Shown here: piece by piece, positions 1-8,392 of the stretch
How the letters are laid out: each line of letters starts with the position of its first letter
Numbering within the stretch: the stretch's first letter is position 1
NCBI GenBank assembly: GCA_023663805.1
Contig: JAMPGR010000014.1
Span: forward strand, 1 to 34,054
Direction: 5' to 3'
DNA length: 34,054 bases
Source of the DNA: Clostridium sp.
GTDB lineage: Bacteria > Bacteroidota > Bacteroidia > Bacteroidales > Muribaculaceae
Program-made: the position numbers and the translations under genes
Notes under the pieces: generated by a model
Database searches by the model: none
What the model was told of the DNA's origin: nothing
The model's input: only the letters and a program-made list of their open reading frames with translations

Positions 1-21
1 TTGTGTTCCGACCGAGGGCGC

Positions 22-83
22 AGATGCCGACGCGAGACGTCGGCATCTACAAAGTAGGCCCTCCGGCCCCCTGAAGGGGGTGG
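22..83. repeat. Tandem intergenic hairpins downstream of the MATE gene
   Basis: Two inverted repeats lie just past the end of the minus-strand MATE gene. The first has an 11-bp perfect stem (22-32 with 38-48) and a 5-nt loop. The second is a C-run/G-run hairpin (67-71 with 76-80) around TGAA. They could end transcription of the MATE operon, but no T-run follows on the minus strand. A repeated intergenic element is equally possible. Confidence 0.5.
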
Positions 84-92
84 CTCTGGATG

Positions 93-1406
93 TTACGTGG
101 CGGCGGGGAGTCTGCGGAGCATCAGCGTCAGGGTCAGGCCGCGGGTCAGGAGGTAACCGAGAAAGGCAATCCAGAGACCGTGGTTGCCCAGAGCGGGGAA
201 CAGCAGGAAGTAGAGCCCGAAAAAGACAGCCATCGCCAGGATCATCGCCGCCAGCATCCGGCGCGTTTCGGTCGCACCGATATAGATTCCGTCGCAACAG
301 AAGGCCATGAACCCCGCCAGCGGTATGCAGGCCATCCAGGGGAGGTATTCCCTGGCACGGTCAATCACGCGTCCGTCGTCGGTCAGCATACACATCAGCC
401 AGTCTCCTCCGAAGAAATAGAAGGCAGAAAACAGGAGCGCGACGACAAACGAGTTGAGGAACTCGAGGCGTATTATCCGGCGGCGCCGGTCATGGTCGGC
501 AGCGCCGGTGTAGCGCCCGACGAGGGCTTCGGCCGAGAAGGCGAAGCCGTCGAGGAAATAAGACAGGAGCGTAAAGAACTGCATCAGCATCGAGTTGACC
601 GACAGCATCACTTCACCCTGCGACGCCCCGGCGCGGGTGAACCACATCGTGACGGCGACGAGACAGACCGTACGCAGGAAAATGTCGGTGTTGACTTTCG
701 TGAATCGCTTCAGTTCGTTCCAGCGGAGTATCTCCCGGAGCGACTGTCGCGCCGGGCGGAAGCGCCTGAGACAGATTGTCAGCCCGACGATGAACGATAG
801 CCACTGGGCCGAGAGCGTTCCGAGAGCGACACCCTCTATCCGGAGTCCGAGGCCGAAGACAAGTCCGAGGCTGATCGCGATGTTCGATACGTCGGCCAGG
901 AGGCTGACGACCATCGGTACCTTCGAGTTCTGCATCCCGAGGAACCATCCGGTCAGGGCGAATGTCGACAGAACGGCCGGCGCCCCCCATACGACTATCC
1001 TGCAGTAGCGCCAGGCATCGGCGCGGATCTGGTCGTGGACATCGAGCATATCGAGAATCAGGTCTGTCAGTGGCTGGCTGAAGATCAGAATCATGACTCC
1101 GGCTGTAGCGGCGACTGTCAGTGCCCGCCAGAGCACGAGTGACAGCGCCCGGCGGTCGGCGGCGCCGTAGGCCTGGGCCGTCATTCCGCTCGACCCCATG
1201 CGGAGGAATCCGAAGAGCCAGTAGAGCATGTTGAACACCGACGTCGCGACTGCCAGAGCCGCGATAAAAGGGGCTCCGCCCCGGTGTCCCGCGATCGCAA
1301 CGTCGCAGAGTCCCAGGAGCGGAGTCGTCAGGTTCGTGACGATCGCCGGAACGGCTATCGCCCAGATTGTTCGGTTCAGGCCTTTCGGGCGCGCATCGAG
1401 TCGCAC
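93..1406 (-). CDS. MATE family efflux transporter
   Basis: A 437-aa polytopic inner-membrane protein with about twelve hydrophobic segments in two halves, the expected size and layout of the multidrug and toxic compound extrusion (MATE, DinF-like) family. The N-terminus reads IWAIAVPAIVTNLTTPLLGL, a typical first MATE helix, followed by a conserved-looking GSSGMTAQAYGA stretch after helix 2. MATE proteins export cationic drugs or metabolites in exchange for Na+ or H+; the substrate cannot be read from sequence. The start lies 31 bp inside the 3' end of the OPT transporter gene, so the two are probably translationally coupled. A downstream start is possible, but no other Met precedes helix 1. 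Confidence 0.9.
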   Translation of the reverse strand: MRLDARPKGLNRTIWAIAVPAIVTNLTTPLLGLCDVAIAGHRGGAPFIAALAVATSVFNMLYWLFGFLRMGSSGMTAQAYGAADRRALSLVLWRALTVAATAGVMILIFSQPLTDLILDMLDVHDQIRADAWRYCRIVVWGAPAVLSTFALTGWFLGMQNSKVPMVVSLLADVSNIAISLGLVFGLGLRIEGVALGTLSAQWLSFIVGLTICLRRFRPARQSLREILRWNELKRFTKVNTDIFLRTVCLVAVTMWFTRAGASQGEVMLSVNSMLMQFFTLLSYFLDGFAFSAEALVGRYTGAADHDRRRRIIRLEFLNSFVVALLFSAFYFFGGDWLMCMLTDDGRVIDRAREYLPWMACIPLAGFMAFCCDGIYIGATETRRMLAAMILAMAVFFGLYFLLFPALGNHGLWIAFLGYLLTRGLTLTLMLRRLPAAT

Positions 1407-3370
1407 GTGACGTAGACGATCAGAGCGAGATACATGACGATTCCGAGAATCTGGTTCATCGTGTCGTCCATAGTACCATCATAGCGGTATTCGAAGAAGC
1501 GTGTCATCGCGGCGAAGACGCCGAAGAGTGCGCCGCCGGCGATCAGGCCCGAGGCGATCAGCGTTCCTCGGTCGCGGCGGGCGTCGTTGAGCGACTGGTC
1601 TTTCGAACGGCTGCCGACGAACCAGGCGACCGCACCGCCGACAAGCAGCGGCGTGTTGAGACTCATCGGGATAAACATGCCGAGGCAGAAAGCGAGTGCC
1701 GGAACGCCGAGGCGGTCGAGGAGGATAGCGAGGACGGCACCGACGAGATATAGAATCCAGGGGATATCGCCGCCGATCATCAGCGGTTCGATCACCTTCG
1801 CCATCGCGTTGGCCTGGGGTGCGGCGAGGGCGTTGTCGCCGGTGAAGCCGTAGACCTTGTTGAGCATCAGCATGACGCCGCCGACGGTAGCGGCCGAGAC
1901 GAGCGTTCCGAGGAACTTCCAGGTCTCCTGTTTGCGCGGAGTCGAGCCGAGCCAGTAGCCTACCTTCAGGTCGGTCACGAAGCCGCCGGCCATCGAGAGC
2001 GCCGTACAGACAACTCCGCCGATAACCATCGCGGCAACCATGCCCCGGGTGCCGTCGAGTCCGATGGCGACAAAGATAGTCGATGCGATAATCAGGGTCA
2101 TCAGCGTCATGCCCGAGACCGGGTTCGATCCGACGATAGCGATTGCGTTGGCGGCGACGGTCGTGAAGAGGAACGCGATGACCATGACAACGATCCAGGC
2201 GATCAGCGCCTGGGTGAAGTTGTTGATTACGCCGAACCAGAAGAAGAGGAGAGTGGCGACCAGGGCGATTGCGATAAAGAAGATAATGTGCTTCATCGAG
2301 ATATCGCGCTGCCAGCGGGGATTGTTCCCTTCGGCCGGGCCGCTCTTGAACTCGCGGACGGCGAGTCCGGCTGCTCCGGCGATGATTGGCCACGATTTGA
2401 TGATGCCGATGATGCCGGCCATAGCGATACCGCCGATGCCGATTAGGCGGGCATAGTCAGAGAAGAGTTCCTGGTTCGACAGGGCTGTTATCTCGGGGGC
2501 GCCGTAGGTTCCGAGCAGCGGCATGACGATCCACCAGACGAAGAACGAACCGGCGCAGATGACGAACGCATATTTCAGACCGATAATATATCCGAGGCCG
2601 AGCAGGGCGGCTCCGGAGTTGCAGGAGAATTCGAGGCGGGTCTTTTCGGCCAGCGCCGAGCCCCAGCCCGAGAGGGTCGTCTGGAGCGTCTGGGCCCAGA
2701 AGCCCCATATTTCGAGGACGTAGTCGTAGGCGCCGCCGATTAGCGAGGCGATTATCAGGGTGACCGACTGGCTCTTGTCCCCCTTCGACGAGGCGCTGCT
2801 GGCAATCACCTGGGTTGTAGCCGTCGCTTCCGGGAAGGGGTATTTACCGTGCATGTCCTTGACGAAATATTTCCGGAAGGGGATGAAGAAGAGGATTCCG
2901 AGGAAACCGCCGAGGAGCGAACTGAGGAAGACCTCGAGGAAGTTGATCGAAATCTCGTCGCCGTAGGTCCCCTGGAGGATGAACAGGGCGGGGAGGGTGA
3001 AAATCGTTCCGGCGACGATAACACCGGAGCAGGCGCCGATCGACTGGATGATGACGTTCTGTCCGAGGGGGTTCTTGACTTTTGCGAAACTCGACAGGCC
3101 GACGGCGATAATCGAGATCGGGATGGCGGCTTCGAAGACCTGGCCGACGCGGAGGCCGAGGTATGCGCAGGCGGCGCTGAAGATGACGGCCAGAACGAGG
3201 CCGACCCCGACGGAGTAGGGGGTCACTTCTGAATAATCGCGCGCCGGATGCATCATCGGCCTGTAGGTTTCGTCGGCCGCAAGCTCCCGGAAGGCGTTTT
3301 CCGGAAGTTCAATGGGGTCGGCGTCGCTGTAGACCTCCCGGCCGGCATTGTTCTGATACTTTTGTTCCAT
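1376..3370 (-). CDS. OPT family oligopeptide transporter
   Basis: A 664-aa membrane protein with many hydrophobic segments, matching the bacterial branch of the oligopeptide transporter (OPT) family, which imports peptides or metal chelates by proton coupling. Visible features are a soluble N-terminal stretch of about 50 residues, then a first helix reading TPYSVGVGLVLAVIFSAACA followed by YLGLRVGQVFEAAIP. Further in is KYPFPEATATTQVI (roughly residues 175-190), a conserved block in bacterial OPT proteins. The central section holds a long run of Ile/Ala-rich helices and the C-terminal part an AFCLGMFIPMSLNTPLLVGG segment. It lies 32 bp after ssb and overlaps the MATE gene, so the three may be cotranscribed. 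Peptide specificity is unknown. Confidence 0.92.
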   Translation of the reverse strand: MEQKYQNNAGREVYSDADPIELPENAFRELAADETYRPMMHPARDYSEVTPYSVGVGLVLAVIFSAACAYLGLRVGQVFEAAIPISIIAVGLSSFAKVKNPLGQNVIIQSIGACSGVIVAGTIFTLPALFILQGTYGDEISINFLEVFLSSLLGGFLGILFFIPFRKYFVKDMHGKYPFPEATATTQVIASSASSKGDKSQSVTLIIASLIGGAYDYVLEIWGFWAQTLQTTLSGWGSALAEKTRLEFSCNSGAALLGLGYIIGLKYAFVICAGSFFVWWIVMPLLGTYGAPEITALSNQELFSDYARLIGIGGIAMAGIIGIIKSWPIIAGAAGLAVREFKSGPAEGNNPRWQRDISMKHIIFFIAIALVATLLFFWFGVINNFTQALIAWIVVMVIAFLFTTVAANAIAIVGSNPVSGMTLMTLIIASTIFVAIGLDGTRGMVAAMVIGGVVCTALSMAGGFVTDLKVGYWLGSTPRKQETWKFLGTLVSAATVGGVMLMLNKVYGFTGDNALAAPQANAMAKVIEPLMIGGDIPWILYLVGAVLAILLDRLGVPALAFCLGMFIPMSLNTPLLVGGAVAWFVGSRSKDQSLNDARRDRGTLIASGLIAGGALFGVFAAMTRFFEYRYDGTMDDTMNQILGIVMYLALIVYVTCDSMRARKA

Positions 3371-3402
3371 TGTTGGCGGATTTTATGAATGGTTTATTAA
3401 TT

Positions 3403-3744
3403 TCAGTCGTTCGACGAGCGTCCGAGGAGGTCGAGTTTGTCGACATAGATCTCGGTGACGCTCCGTTTGATTGCGTTCCTGTCTTCCCAGACGCGTGTTC
3501 GGAGTTTTCCTTCGATATAAAGTTTCGTTCCGCGGCGGACATATTTTTCGACGAAGTCGGCCGTGCGGTCCCAGGTCACGATACGGTGCCATTCGACCCG
3601 CTCGGGCATTTTGACGCCGGCGGCAGTCTGGTAGGCGGGCTCGGAGGTTGCGAGACGGAACTCGGCGACAGGTCTCGAGTCGACATATCGGATTTCGGGA
3701 TCCGCGCCGACATTTCCGACGAGGATAACGCGGTTGACAGACAT
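3403..3744 (-). CDS. ssb: Single-stranded DNA-binding protein
   Basis: A 113-aa OB-fold protein beginning MSVNRVILVGNVGADPEIRY, the classic start of bacterial SSB, followed by VAEFRLATSE and the EWHRIVTWDRTADFVEKYVRRGTK block typical of the family. SSB coats single-stranded DNA during replication, recombination and repair. An in-frame upstream extension of 41 residues exists, but it is low-complexity, crosses the promoter region and does not match the family, so 3744 is chosen. The protein stops right after the OB fold at GRSSND. It lacks the Gly/Pro-rich linker and the acidic DDDLPF-type tail that recruits repair partners. It may therefore be a secondary SSB rather than the essential copy. 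Confidence 0.93.
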   Translation of the reverse strand: MSVNRVILVGNVGADPEIRYVDSRPVAEFRLATSEPAYQTAAGVKMPERVEWHRIVTWDRTADFVEKYVRRGTKLYIEGKLRTRVWEDRNAIKRSVTEIYVDKLDLLGRSSND

Positions 3745-3771
3745 AGAACGTTCTTTTTTTGATTTACCCGA

Positions 3772-3779
3772 CAAAATTA
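3772..3779 (-). promoter_or_regulatory. Bacteroidetes -7 box upstream of ssb
   Basis: Read on the minus strand the octamer is TAATTTTG, an exact match to TAnnTTTG, 28 bp before the chosen ssb start. No TTTG -33 element sits at the usual 19-21 bp spacing. Its position supports the short ssb start. Confidence 0.55.
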
Positions 3780-3871
3780 GCGAAAAAAAATTGAAATCGG
3801 GTGAACCAAACGACTTGTCGTGTTGTTTTGTTATCAGAAATGAACGATAACCCTTAAAAAATCCCAAAGAT

Positions 3872-4030
3872 ATGCAATACTATTTCCCCTACTCCCAGAT
3901 AATCAGCGAGACCACGGAAGTTAAGACAATCCGCCGTCATGCATATGTAGGCGACTGGCAGGTCAGCGAAAGCGAAACGCGCGAAACGGCGAAGCCGAAG
4001 GCTTCCGCGATCAGCGAAATCTACTATTGA
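3872..4030 (+). CDS. Small 52-aa protein of unknown function
   Basis: An ATG-initiated ORF translates to a 52-aa protein starting MQYYFPYSQIISETTEVK and ending KASAISEIYY. The middle is charged (SESETRETAKPK) and there is no signal peptide or membrane segment. Codon use follows the neighbours, with many NNC and GAA/AAG codons, and the ORF ends just before a strong bidirectional terminator, as expected for an expressed gene. It lies between the divergent ssb and the convergent SH3 gene. I do not recognise the family. It could be a small cytosolic protein, or a chance ORF. Confidence 0.55.
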   Translation: MQYYFPYSQIISETTEVKTIRRHAYVGDWQVSESETRETAKPKASAISEIYY

Positions 4031-4062
4031 AACCAAACATAAGCAAAACCATAAACACATTG

Positions 4063-4101
4063 AAAATGGCCGGCAGCCCCTTAGCGGACGCCGGCCATTT
4101 T
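4063..4101. terminator. Bidirectional intrinsic terminator
   Basis: A perfect 12-bp stem, AAAATGGCCGGC (4063-4074) with GCCGGCCATTTT (4090-4101), encloses a 15-nt loop. The A/T ends of the stem give U-rich tails in both directions. It separates the plus-strand 52-aa ORF from the minus-strand SH3 gene, as expected for convergent genes. Confidence 0.85.
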
Positions 4102-4110
4102 CGCATGATT

Positions 4111-4881
4111 TCATTCGGCCGGTTCGAGGTATTCCGCGGAGATGTAGCCCCAGGAGCCGTTGCGCGAGACGCGGGCGAAACCGTCGTCGGTGTCGTAGAC
4201 TTCGACCAGGTCTCCTTTGCGGAGCGTTCCGATGATAGGGCCGGAAGTCGAGGCATAGGACCGGATGTTCAGCGTGCGGGCCGTGCAGCGGTAGGTGCGC
4301 GTCGCCGGGTCGGTCACGACCTGCTCAATCAGTTCGCTGCCGGCCGCCGACGGGGAGTTGGAGGCGTAGGCCGATCCCGAGCCGTTGTAGATCAGAAGGC
4401 CGAGCGCGGCGACAATCGCAATCAGCAGTGTCCAGCCGTTCCAGAATAGGAAACGAATCCCATAGAGGACGATGTTCATAATGAACCCGATGACGAACGC
4501 TGCGGCATACCATGCGATTGTTCCACCGATTGCAGCGACAATCGCCGTAATGACCGCCGTCCAGAATCCTTCGTTTACCCAGGCGGCTATGACGGCGGCA
4601 ATGGCCGTTCCGATTATCGCTATCATAGCGACGACACACAGCCATCCGATTATATCCTCCTGGTTCGTCGCGAACCAGTTGCCGATCGATGTCACTCCGT
4701 CGTTGAACCGCTGCCAGAGCGAGCGGCGGCGCGGTGTTGGCCAGTAGTCACGGGATACCTCGGGATTGTATCTGGCCTGCCGGGGCTGGCGGGTCTGATT
4801 GCGTGGAATCGAGATGACCGGGCGGACCGAAGGGCCGCCGAAGGTACCTCCGGCGGGGTCATATCCGGGTGGGAGTGCCAT
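4111..4881 (-). CDS. Membrane protein with C-terminal bacterial SH3 domain
   Basis: A 256-aa protein. The N-terminal ~70 residues are Pro/Arg-rich and soluble. Residues ~75-165 contain three or four hydrophobic helices (for example IGWLCVVAMIAIIGTAIAAV and TLLIAIVAALGLLIY). The C-terminal ~60 residues form an SH3b fold: LNIRSYASTSGPIIGTLRKG, then GDLVEVYDTDDGFARV and GSWGYISAEYLEP. SH3b domains usually bind peptidoglycan or peptides. It is the last gene of the E1/E2/JAB/Clp operon and its start lies inside the end of the AAA+ gene, implying translational coupling. It may anchor the system at the envelope; that is inference. Met at 4893 is an alternative start. Confidence 0.75.
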   Translation of the reverse strand: MALPPGYDPAGGTFGGPSVRPVISIPRNQTRQPRQARYNPEVSRDYWPTPRRRSLWQRFNDGVTSIGNWFATNQEDIIGWLCVVAMIAIIGTAIAAVIAAWVNEGFWTAVITAIVAAIGGTIAWYAAAFVIGFIMNIVLYGIRFLFWNGWTLLIAIVAALGLLIYNGSGSAYASNSPSAAGSELIEQVVTDPATRTYRCTARTLNIRSYASTSGPIIGTLRKGDLVEVYDTDDGFARVSRNGSWGYISAEYLEPAE

Positions 4882-7102
4882 TTCTGAAAGCAATTTTGTT
4901 TCCTTCGACCGAGATCCGTATCGGAGACTGGCGTCTGACCGTTCCGTCGACCATCGCCGAAGTCAGGGGGTTGATTATATGTTCGGTTATCGCGCGTTTG
5001 ACCGGACGGCCGCCGAATTCGGGCTGGTAGCCGTGCTCGACGATGAATTCGATTACGCCGGAATCATACGACGCCCGAATCTCCATGTCGGCGAGTTTCC
5101 GGATCTCCCTGTCGAGATTGATCTTCGCGATGTCGGCGACGTCGGTGCGCGACAGCGGCATGAACATGACGATATTGTCGATTCGGTTCAGGAACGCCGG
5201 GTTGTCGACACGTACATGAAGTTGGCGCATGACATTTTCGGTGCATGCCGCGACCTGCTGGTCGGTCGCGTCGCGTCCGACCAGGGCCGAGAGAATTTCG
5301 TCCTGTCCCATGTTCGAGGTCATGACGATCAGGGTGTTCTTGAAATTGACGACCTTCCCTTTGCCGTCGGTCATGCGCCCCTCGTCGAGAACCTGGAAGA
5401 GGGTCTCGAAAATCTTCGGGTGGGCCTTCTCGATCTCGTCGAAGAGGACAACGTTGAACGGCTTACGGTAGATCGCCTCGGTCAACTGGCCTCCGGCTTC
5501 GTATCCGACATATCCGGGAGGGGCGCCGAACATGCGGTGGGCGGAGAACTCCTGCTGATACTCGCTCATGTCGAGACGGACCATCGCGTTCGGGTCGTTG
5601 AAGAGGAACTTCGCGATCGCCTTGCAGAGTTCGGTCTTTCCGGTTCCGGTCGTTCCGAGGAATAGGAAGGACCCGATCGGGCGGTTCGGGTCGCTGAAGC
5701 CGAGGCGGCTTCGTTTGATTGCGTCGGCCACGGCCTTGACAGCCTTGTCCTGGCCGATGACCGAGCGGTGGAGTTCCTCCTCGATATTCTGGAGGCGGGC
5801 GTTTTCGTCGGTGTCGAGATCGTCGACGGGGATTCCGGTCCATGCCGTGATGACCTTCATGACATCGTTGGCCGTCATCGTCCGGCGTCCGTCGCCGCTT
5901 GTCCGGAGATTGGCGGCGGCTTCGTCGATCAGGTCGAACGCCTTGTCGGGGAGGCGGCGGTTTGTGATATAGCGGGCCGACAGGGTGACGGCCGTCTTGC
6001 AGACCTCGTCGGGGATTGTGACGCTGTGGTAGGTCTCGAATTTCCCTTTCGCCCCCTTCAGTATCTCGATGGCCGAATCGATTTTCGGTTCTTCGACGAT
6101 GACCTTCTGGAAGCGCCGCTCGAAGGCCGGATCGCTCTCGATACGGCGGTATTCGTCGAGTGTCGTCGCGCCTAGGAGTTTGATCTCGCCGCGGGCCATC
6201 GCCGGTTTCATAAGGTTCGCGATATCGTTGTCGGAGCAACTGCAGTTGCTTATAATCATATGGATTTCGTCGATGAAGATAACTAGGTCGGGGTCGGCCG
6301 AAGCCTCTTCGAGAATCTTTCTCATCGTCCCGACGCGGTCCTGCGACGATTTGACGGCGGCGAAATCGAGGCTGTAGAGTTTCAGCCGGGCGAGGTCGGC
6401 CGGCACATCGCCGTAGAGCAGACGGAGAGCGAGTTCCTCGGCGATCGCGGTCTTTCCGGTTCCGGCTTCGCCGACGAGTACGGGGTTGTTTTTCGTGCTG
6501 CGGGCGAGGATCAGCAGAACGCGGTCGACCTCCTCGTCGCGCCCGATTGCGTGGTGGATCTTCCCGTCGGCAGCCATGCGGAGCATGTTGGCGCAGTACT
6601 GTTTGACGGTTCCGCCGGTCGAGGAGTCGTCTGCCGACAGATTCCGTCTCGGCTGGCGGGGTTCGGGAGCCGGTTCGGGAGCCGGTTCGGGCTGACGTCG
6701 CGGTTCGCCTCCTCCGGCGCCGCCGACGAGATTAGCTGTCAGTTCGCCAGGCGCCAGGCGCAGGAGCGCGTCGAGAAGTTGGGGCAGCCCGACGCTCCGG
6801 TAGTGGGACGTGCAGTATTCGAAACTGTCGGTCACTTCCTGCGAAAAGAGGATGCCGCCGCCGTCGGGGCAAACGCGCTCCTTGACGAAGGTCTGTGCGA
6901 GCCGCTCCATCGAACGGTCCATATCGTATCCGGCCTCGGTAAAGAAACGGCGGACGGCCGGGGGATCGACTCGGCAGAATCCGGCGACCATACAGGCCGC
7001 GTCGATTACGTGGCGGCCGAGCTGGCGGCTGAATTTAGCCGTCTCCTCGATCGAGCGGAGTATCTCGGGAGAGAAGTTTGAAAAATCAATCGGTTGAGCC
7101 AT
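4859..7102 (-). CDS. Clp-type AAA+ unfoldase (two AAA domains)
   Basis: A 747-aa double-AAA+ ATPase of the ClpA/B/C class. Residues 1-125 resemble a divergent Clp-N double repeat, followed by a Pro-Glu linker (137-151). D1 has Walker A GEAGTGKT (211-218), Walker B IFIDEIH (275-281) and paired arginines (329-330). D2 has Walker A GTTGTGKT (483-490), the GYVGYE pore loop (530-535), Walker B VVLFDEIEKAHP (550-561) and a C-terminal D2-small domain ending near GGRPVKRAI. There is no coiled-coil M domain between D1 and D2, unlike ClpB. No ClpP-docking IGF/LGF loop is visible after sensor 1, and the D1 pore loop lacks the usual KYRGEFE-type tyrosine. It is therefore probably an unfolding or remodelling ATPase without ClpP. 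It lies 18 bp after the E1-like gene in an apparent ubiquitin-like operon. Confidence 0.92.
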   Translation of the reverse strand: MAQPIDFSNFSPEILRSIEETAKFSRQLGRHVIDAACMVAGFCRVDPPAVRRFFTEAGYDMDRSMERLAQTFVKERVCPDGGGILFSQEVTDSFEYCTSHYRSVGLPQLLDALLRLAPGELTANLVGGAGGGEPRRQPEPAPEPAPEPRQPRRNLSADDSSTGGTVKQYCANMLRMAADGKIHHAIGRDEEVDRVLLILARSTKNNPVLVGEAGTGKTAIAEELALRLLYGDVPADLARLKLYSLDFAAVKSSQDRVGTMRKILEEASADPDLVIFIDEIHMIISNCSCSDNDIANLMKPAMARGEIKLLGATTLDEYRRIESDPAFERRFQKVIVEEPKIDSAIEILKGAKGKFETYHSVTIPDEVCKTAVTLSARYITNRRLPDKAFDLIDEAAANLRTSGDGRRTMTANDVMKVITAWTGIPVDDLDTDENARLQNIEEELHRSVIGQDKAVKAVADAIKRSRLGFSDPNRPIGSFLFLGTTGTGKTELCKAIAKFLFNDPNAMVRLDMSEYQQEFSAHRMFGAPPGYVGYEAGGQLTEAIYRKPFNVVLFDEIEKAHPKIFETLFQVLDEGRMTDGKGKVVNFKNTLIVMTSNMGQDEILSALVGRDATDQQVAACTENVMRQLHVRVDNPAFLNRIDNIVMFMPLSRTDVADIAKINLDREIRKLADMEIRASYDSGVIEFIVEHGYQPEFGGRPVKRAITEHIINPLTSAMVDGTVRRQSPIRISVEGNKIAFRNGTPTRI

Positions 7103-7120
7103 ATGATTCTTATGGGGGGG

Positions 7121-8386
7121 TTACAGCAGGTCGAGACCTGTGTCGGGGATATTTATGTTAGCGAGGTCGCCCATGCGCTCGTTGAGCAGGTCGGTTTCGG
7201 CGGTGTCGGTCGTCAGCCGGGCTTCGGCGTTGTTGCAAAGGGTGCAGTTACAGTTGCGGGCGATGTCGACTCCATACCATTTCATGATCGTCGGCATCCG
7301 GTTTCGGTTCGTGAAACTACCCCAGAGTTTATACTGGCGCTCACGGCGGTTGGCCCACATATAGTAGTTCTGTGTCAACTCCTCTTCGAGGACGTTGATT
7401 CCGGAGTCTGTTCCGCGCGAGAGTTCGACAAGGGCGAGTTTGACCATCATGTTCGTGATCGGCTCGATGTCCGAACTGAGGCCTACCTGGACGAAAGCCT
7501 CGGCGTCGGCCTCGGAGACATAGGCCGGAATCTGGCCCGACCGCTTGGCCGATTCGTAGTTCGTGATCTCCTCGTCCTCGGGGTTGAACCAGTCGGTTCC
7601 GAGCAGGCAGAAGTAGCATGCCTGCCCCGGGCGGTAGATGAACACGTCGCCACCCTCGGCGCGGGTCACGGCGCGGCCGAAAATCCCGACGGTCCGGTTC
7701 TTTACGAGCAGTTCGGAGACACGGTAGCGCGAAGTGTTGTTGTCGGTGCAGACCATAACGACATCGGCCGCAGCGATTTCGCGGTCGAGAAGGTCGAGGT
7801 CGTCGTTGATGTCGATCGGGAGTCTGACGACTTCGGCATACGGGTTCTTTCCGAGGATCGCGTCGGCGACGGCGTCGGTTTTCAGACGGCCGAGGTCGTT
7901 GACATCGCAGATATGGCGCGAGAGATTGTGGAGTTCGACGCGGTCGAAGTCGGCCAGCACGAAGTGGCCGACGCCGGCCTTGGCGAGGTCGACGGCTATC
8001 GGTGCACCGCCGCTGCCGAGGCCGATGATCAGTACGCGGCGGTCTGCGAGCGTTCCGACTTCGAGCAGACCTTTTGCGCGCCGGTAGAGATCCTCCTTCG
8101 GGGGGATCAGTTCGACGCTGACACCGTCGACCGATGCATTGCGCGGCCCGGCGATATCGACGCGAATCTCTGCGCCGGCGCTGTGTGTTGCGCCCGGTTT
8201 TGCGAAACTTGCGCGGCGGGTGATACCGAAGCCGTGGCGGGCAGGGGAGAAACGGAGATGGATGACATTCTCCCCCTCCCATTCATAGGCGAAGCCGTCG
8301 GCCTGCGTCGCGTCCGAGGCGATAAAGTTTTTCAGTTCTTCGCCGTCGATATAGTAGAGCGGCGTGGTCGTCGGGGCTGTCTCCAT
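7121..8386 (-). CDS. ThiF/E1-like ubiquitin-activating family protein
   Basis: A 421-aa protein with an E1/ThiF/MoeB adenylation domain. The nucleotide-binding loop LIIGLGSGGAPIAVDL is at 119-134, followed by FVLADFDRVELHNLSRH (142-158), the acidic/Arg ATP-site signature. CYFC (257-260) and CTLC (381-384) probably form the structural zinc site. E1-type enzymes adenylate the C-terminal carboxylate of a ubiquitin-like protein and pass it on as a thioester. Cys213 lies in a strand motif (VVMVCTDNN), so the catalytic cysteine is not certain. The N-terminal ~115 residues are a separate beta-rich region of unknown function. It lies 6 bp after the 64-aa gene and 18 bp before the AAA+ gene. The E1 assignment is strong; the target is unknown. 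Confidence 0.9.
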   Translation of the reverse strand: METAPTTTPLYYIDGEELKNFIASDATQADGFAYEWEGENVIHLRFSPARHGFGITRRASFAKPGATHSAGAEIRVDIAGPRNASVDGVSVELIPPKEDLYRRAKGLLEVGTLADRRVLIIGLGSGGAPIAVDLAKAGVGHFVLADFDRVELHNLSRHICDVNDLGRLKTDAVADAILGKNPYAEVVRLPIDINDDLDLLDREIAAADVVMVCTDNNTSRYRVSELLVKNRTVGIFGRAVTRAEGGDVFIYRPGQACYFCLLGTDWFNPEDEEITNYESAKRSGQIPAYVSEADAEAFVQVGLSSDIEPITNMMVKLALVELSRGTDSGINVLEEELTQNYYMWANRRERQYKLWGSFTNRNRMPTIMKWYGVDIARNCNCTLCNNAEARLTTDTAETDLLNERMGDLANINIPDTGLDLL

Positions 8387-8392
8387 ATCGGT

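Noticed and set aside
90..800. Long open frame opposite the MATE gene
   Set aside because: Antisense shadow of a strongly supported membrane protein; low-complexity Glu/Arg-rich translation with no domain.
6650..6710. 12-bp tandem repeat (GGTTCGGGAGCC type)
   Set aside because: It encodes the Pro-Glu linker of the AAA+ protein; ordinary low-complexity coding repeat.
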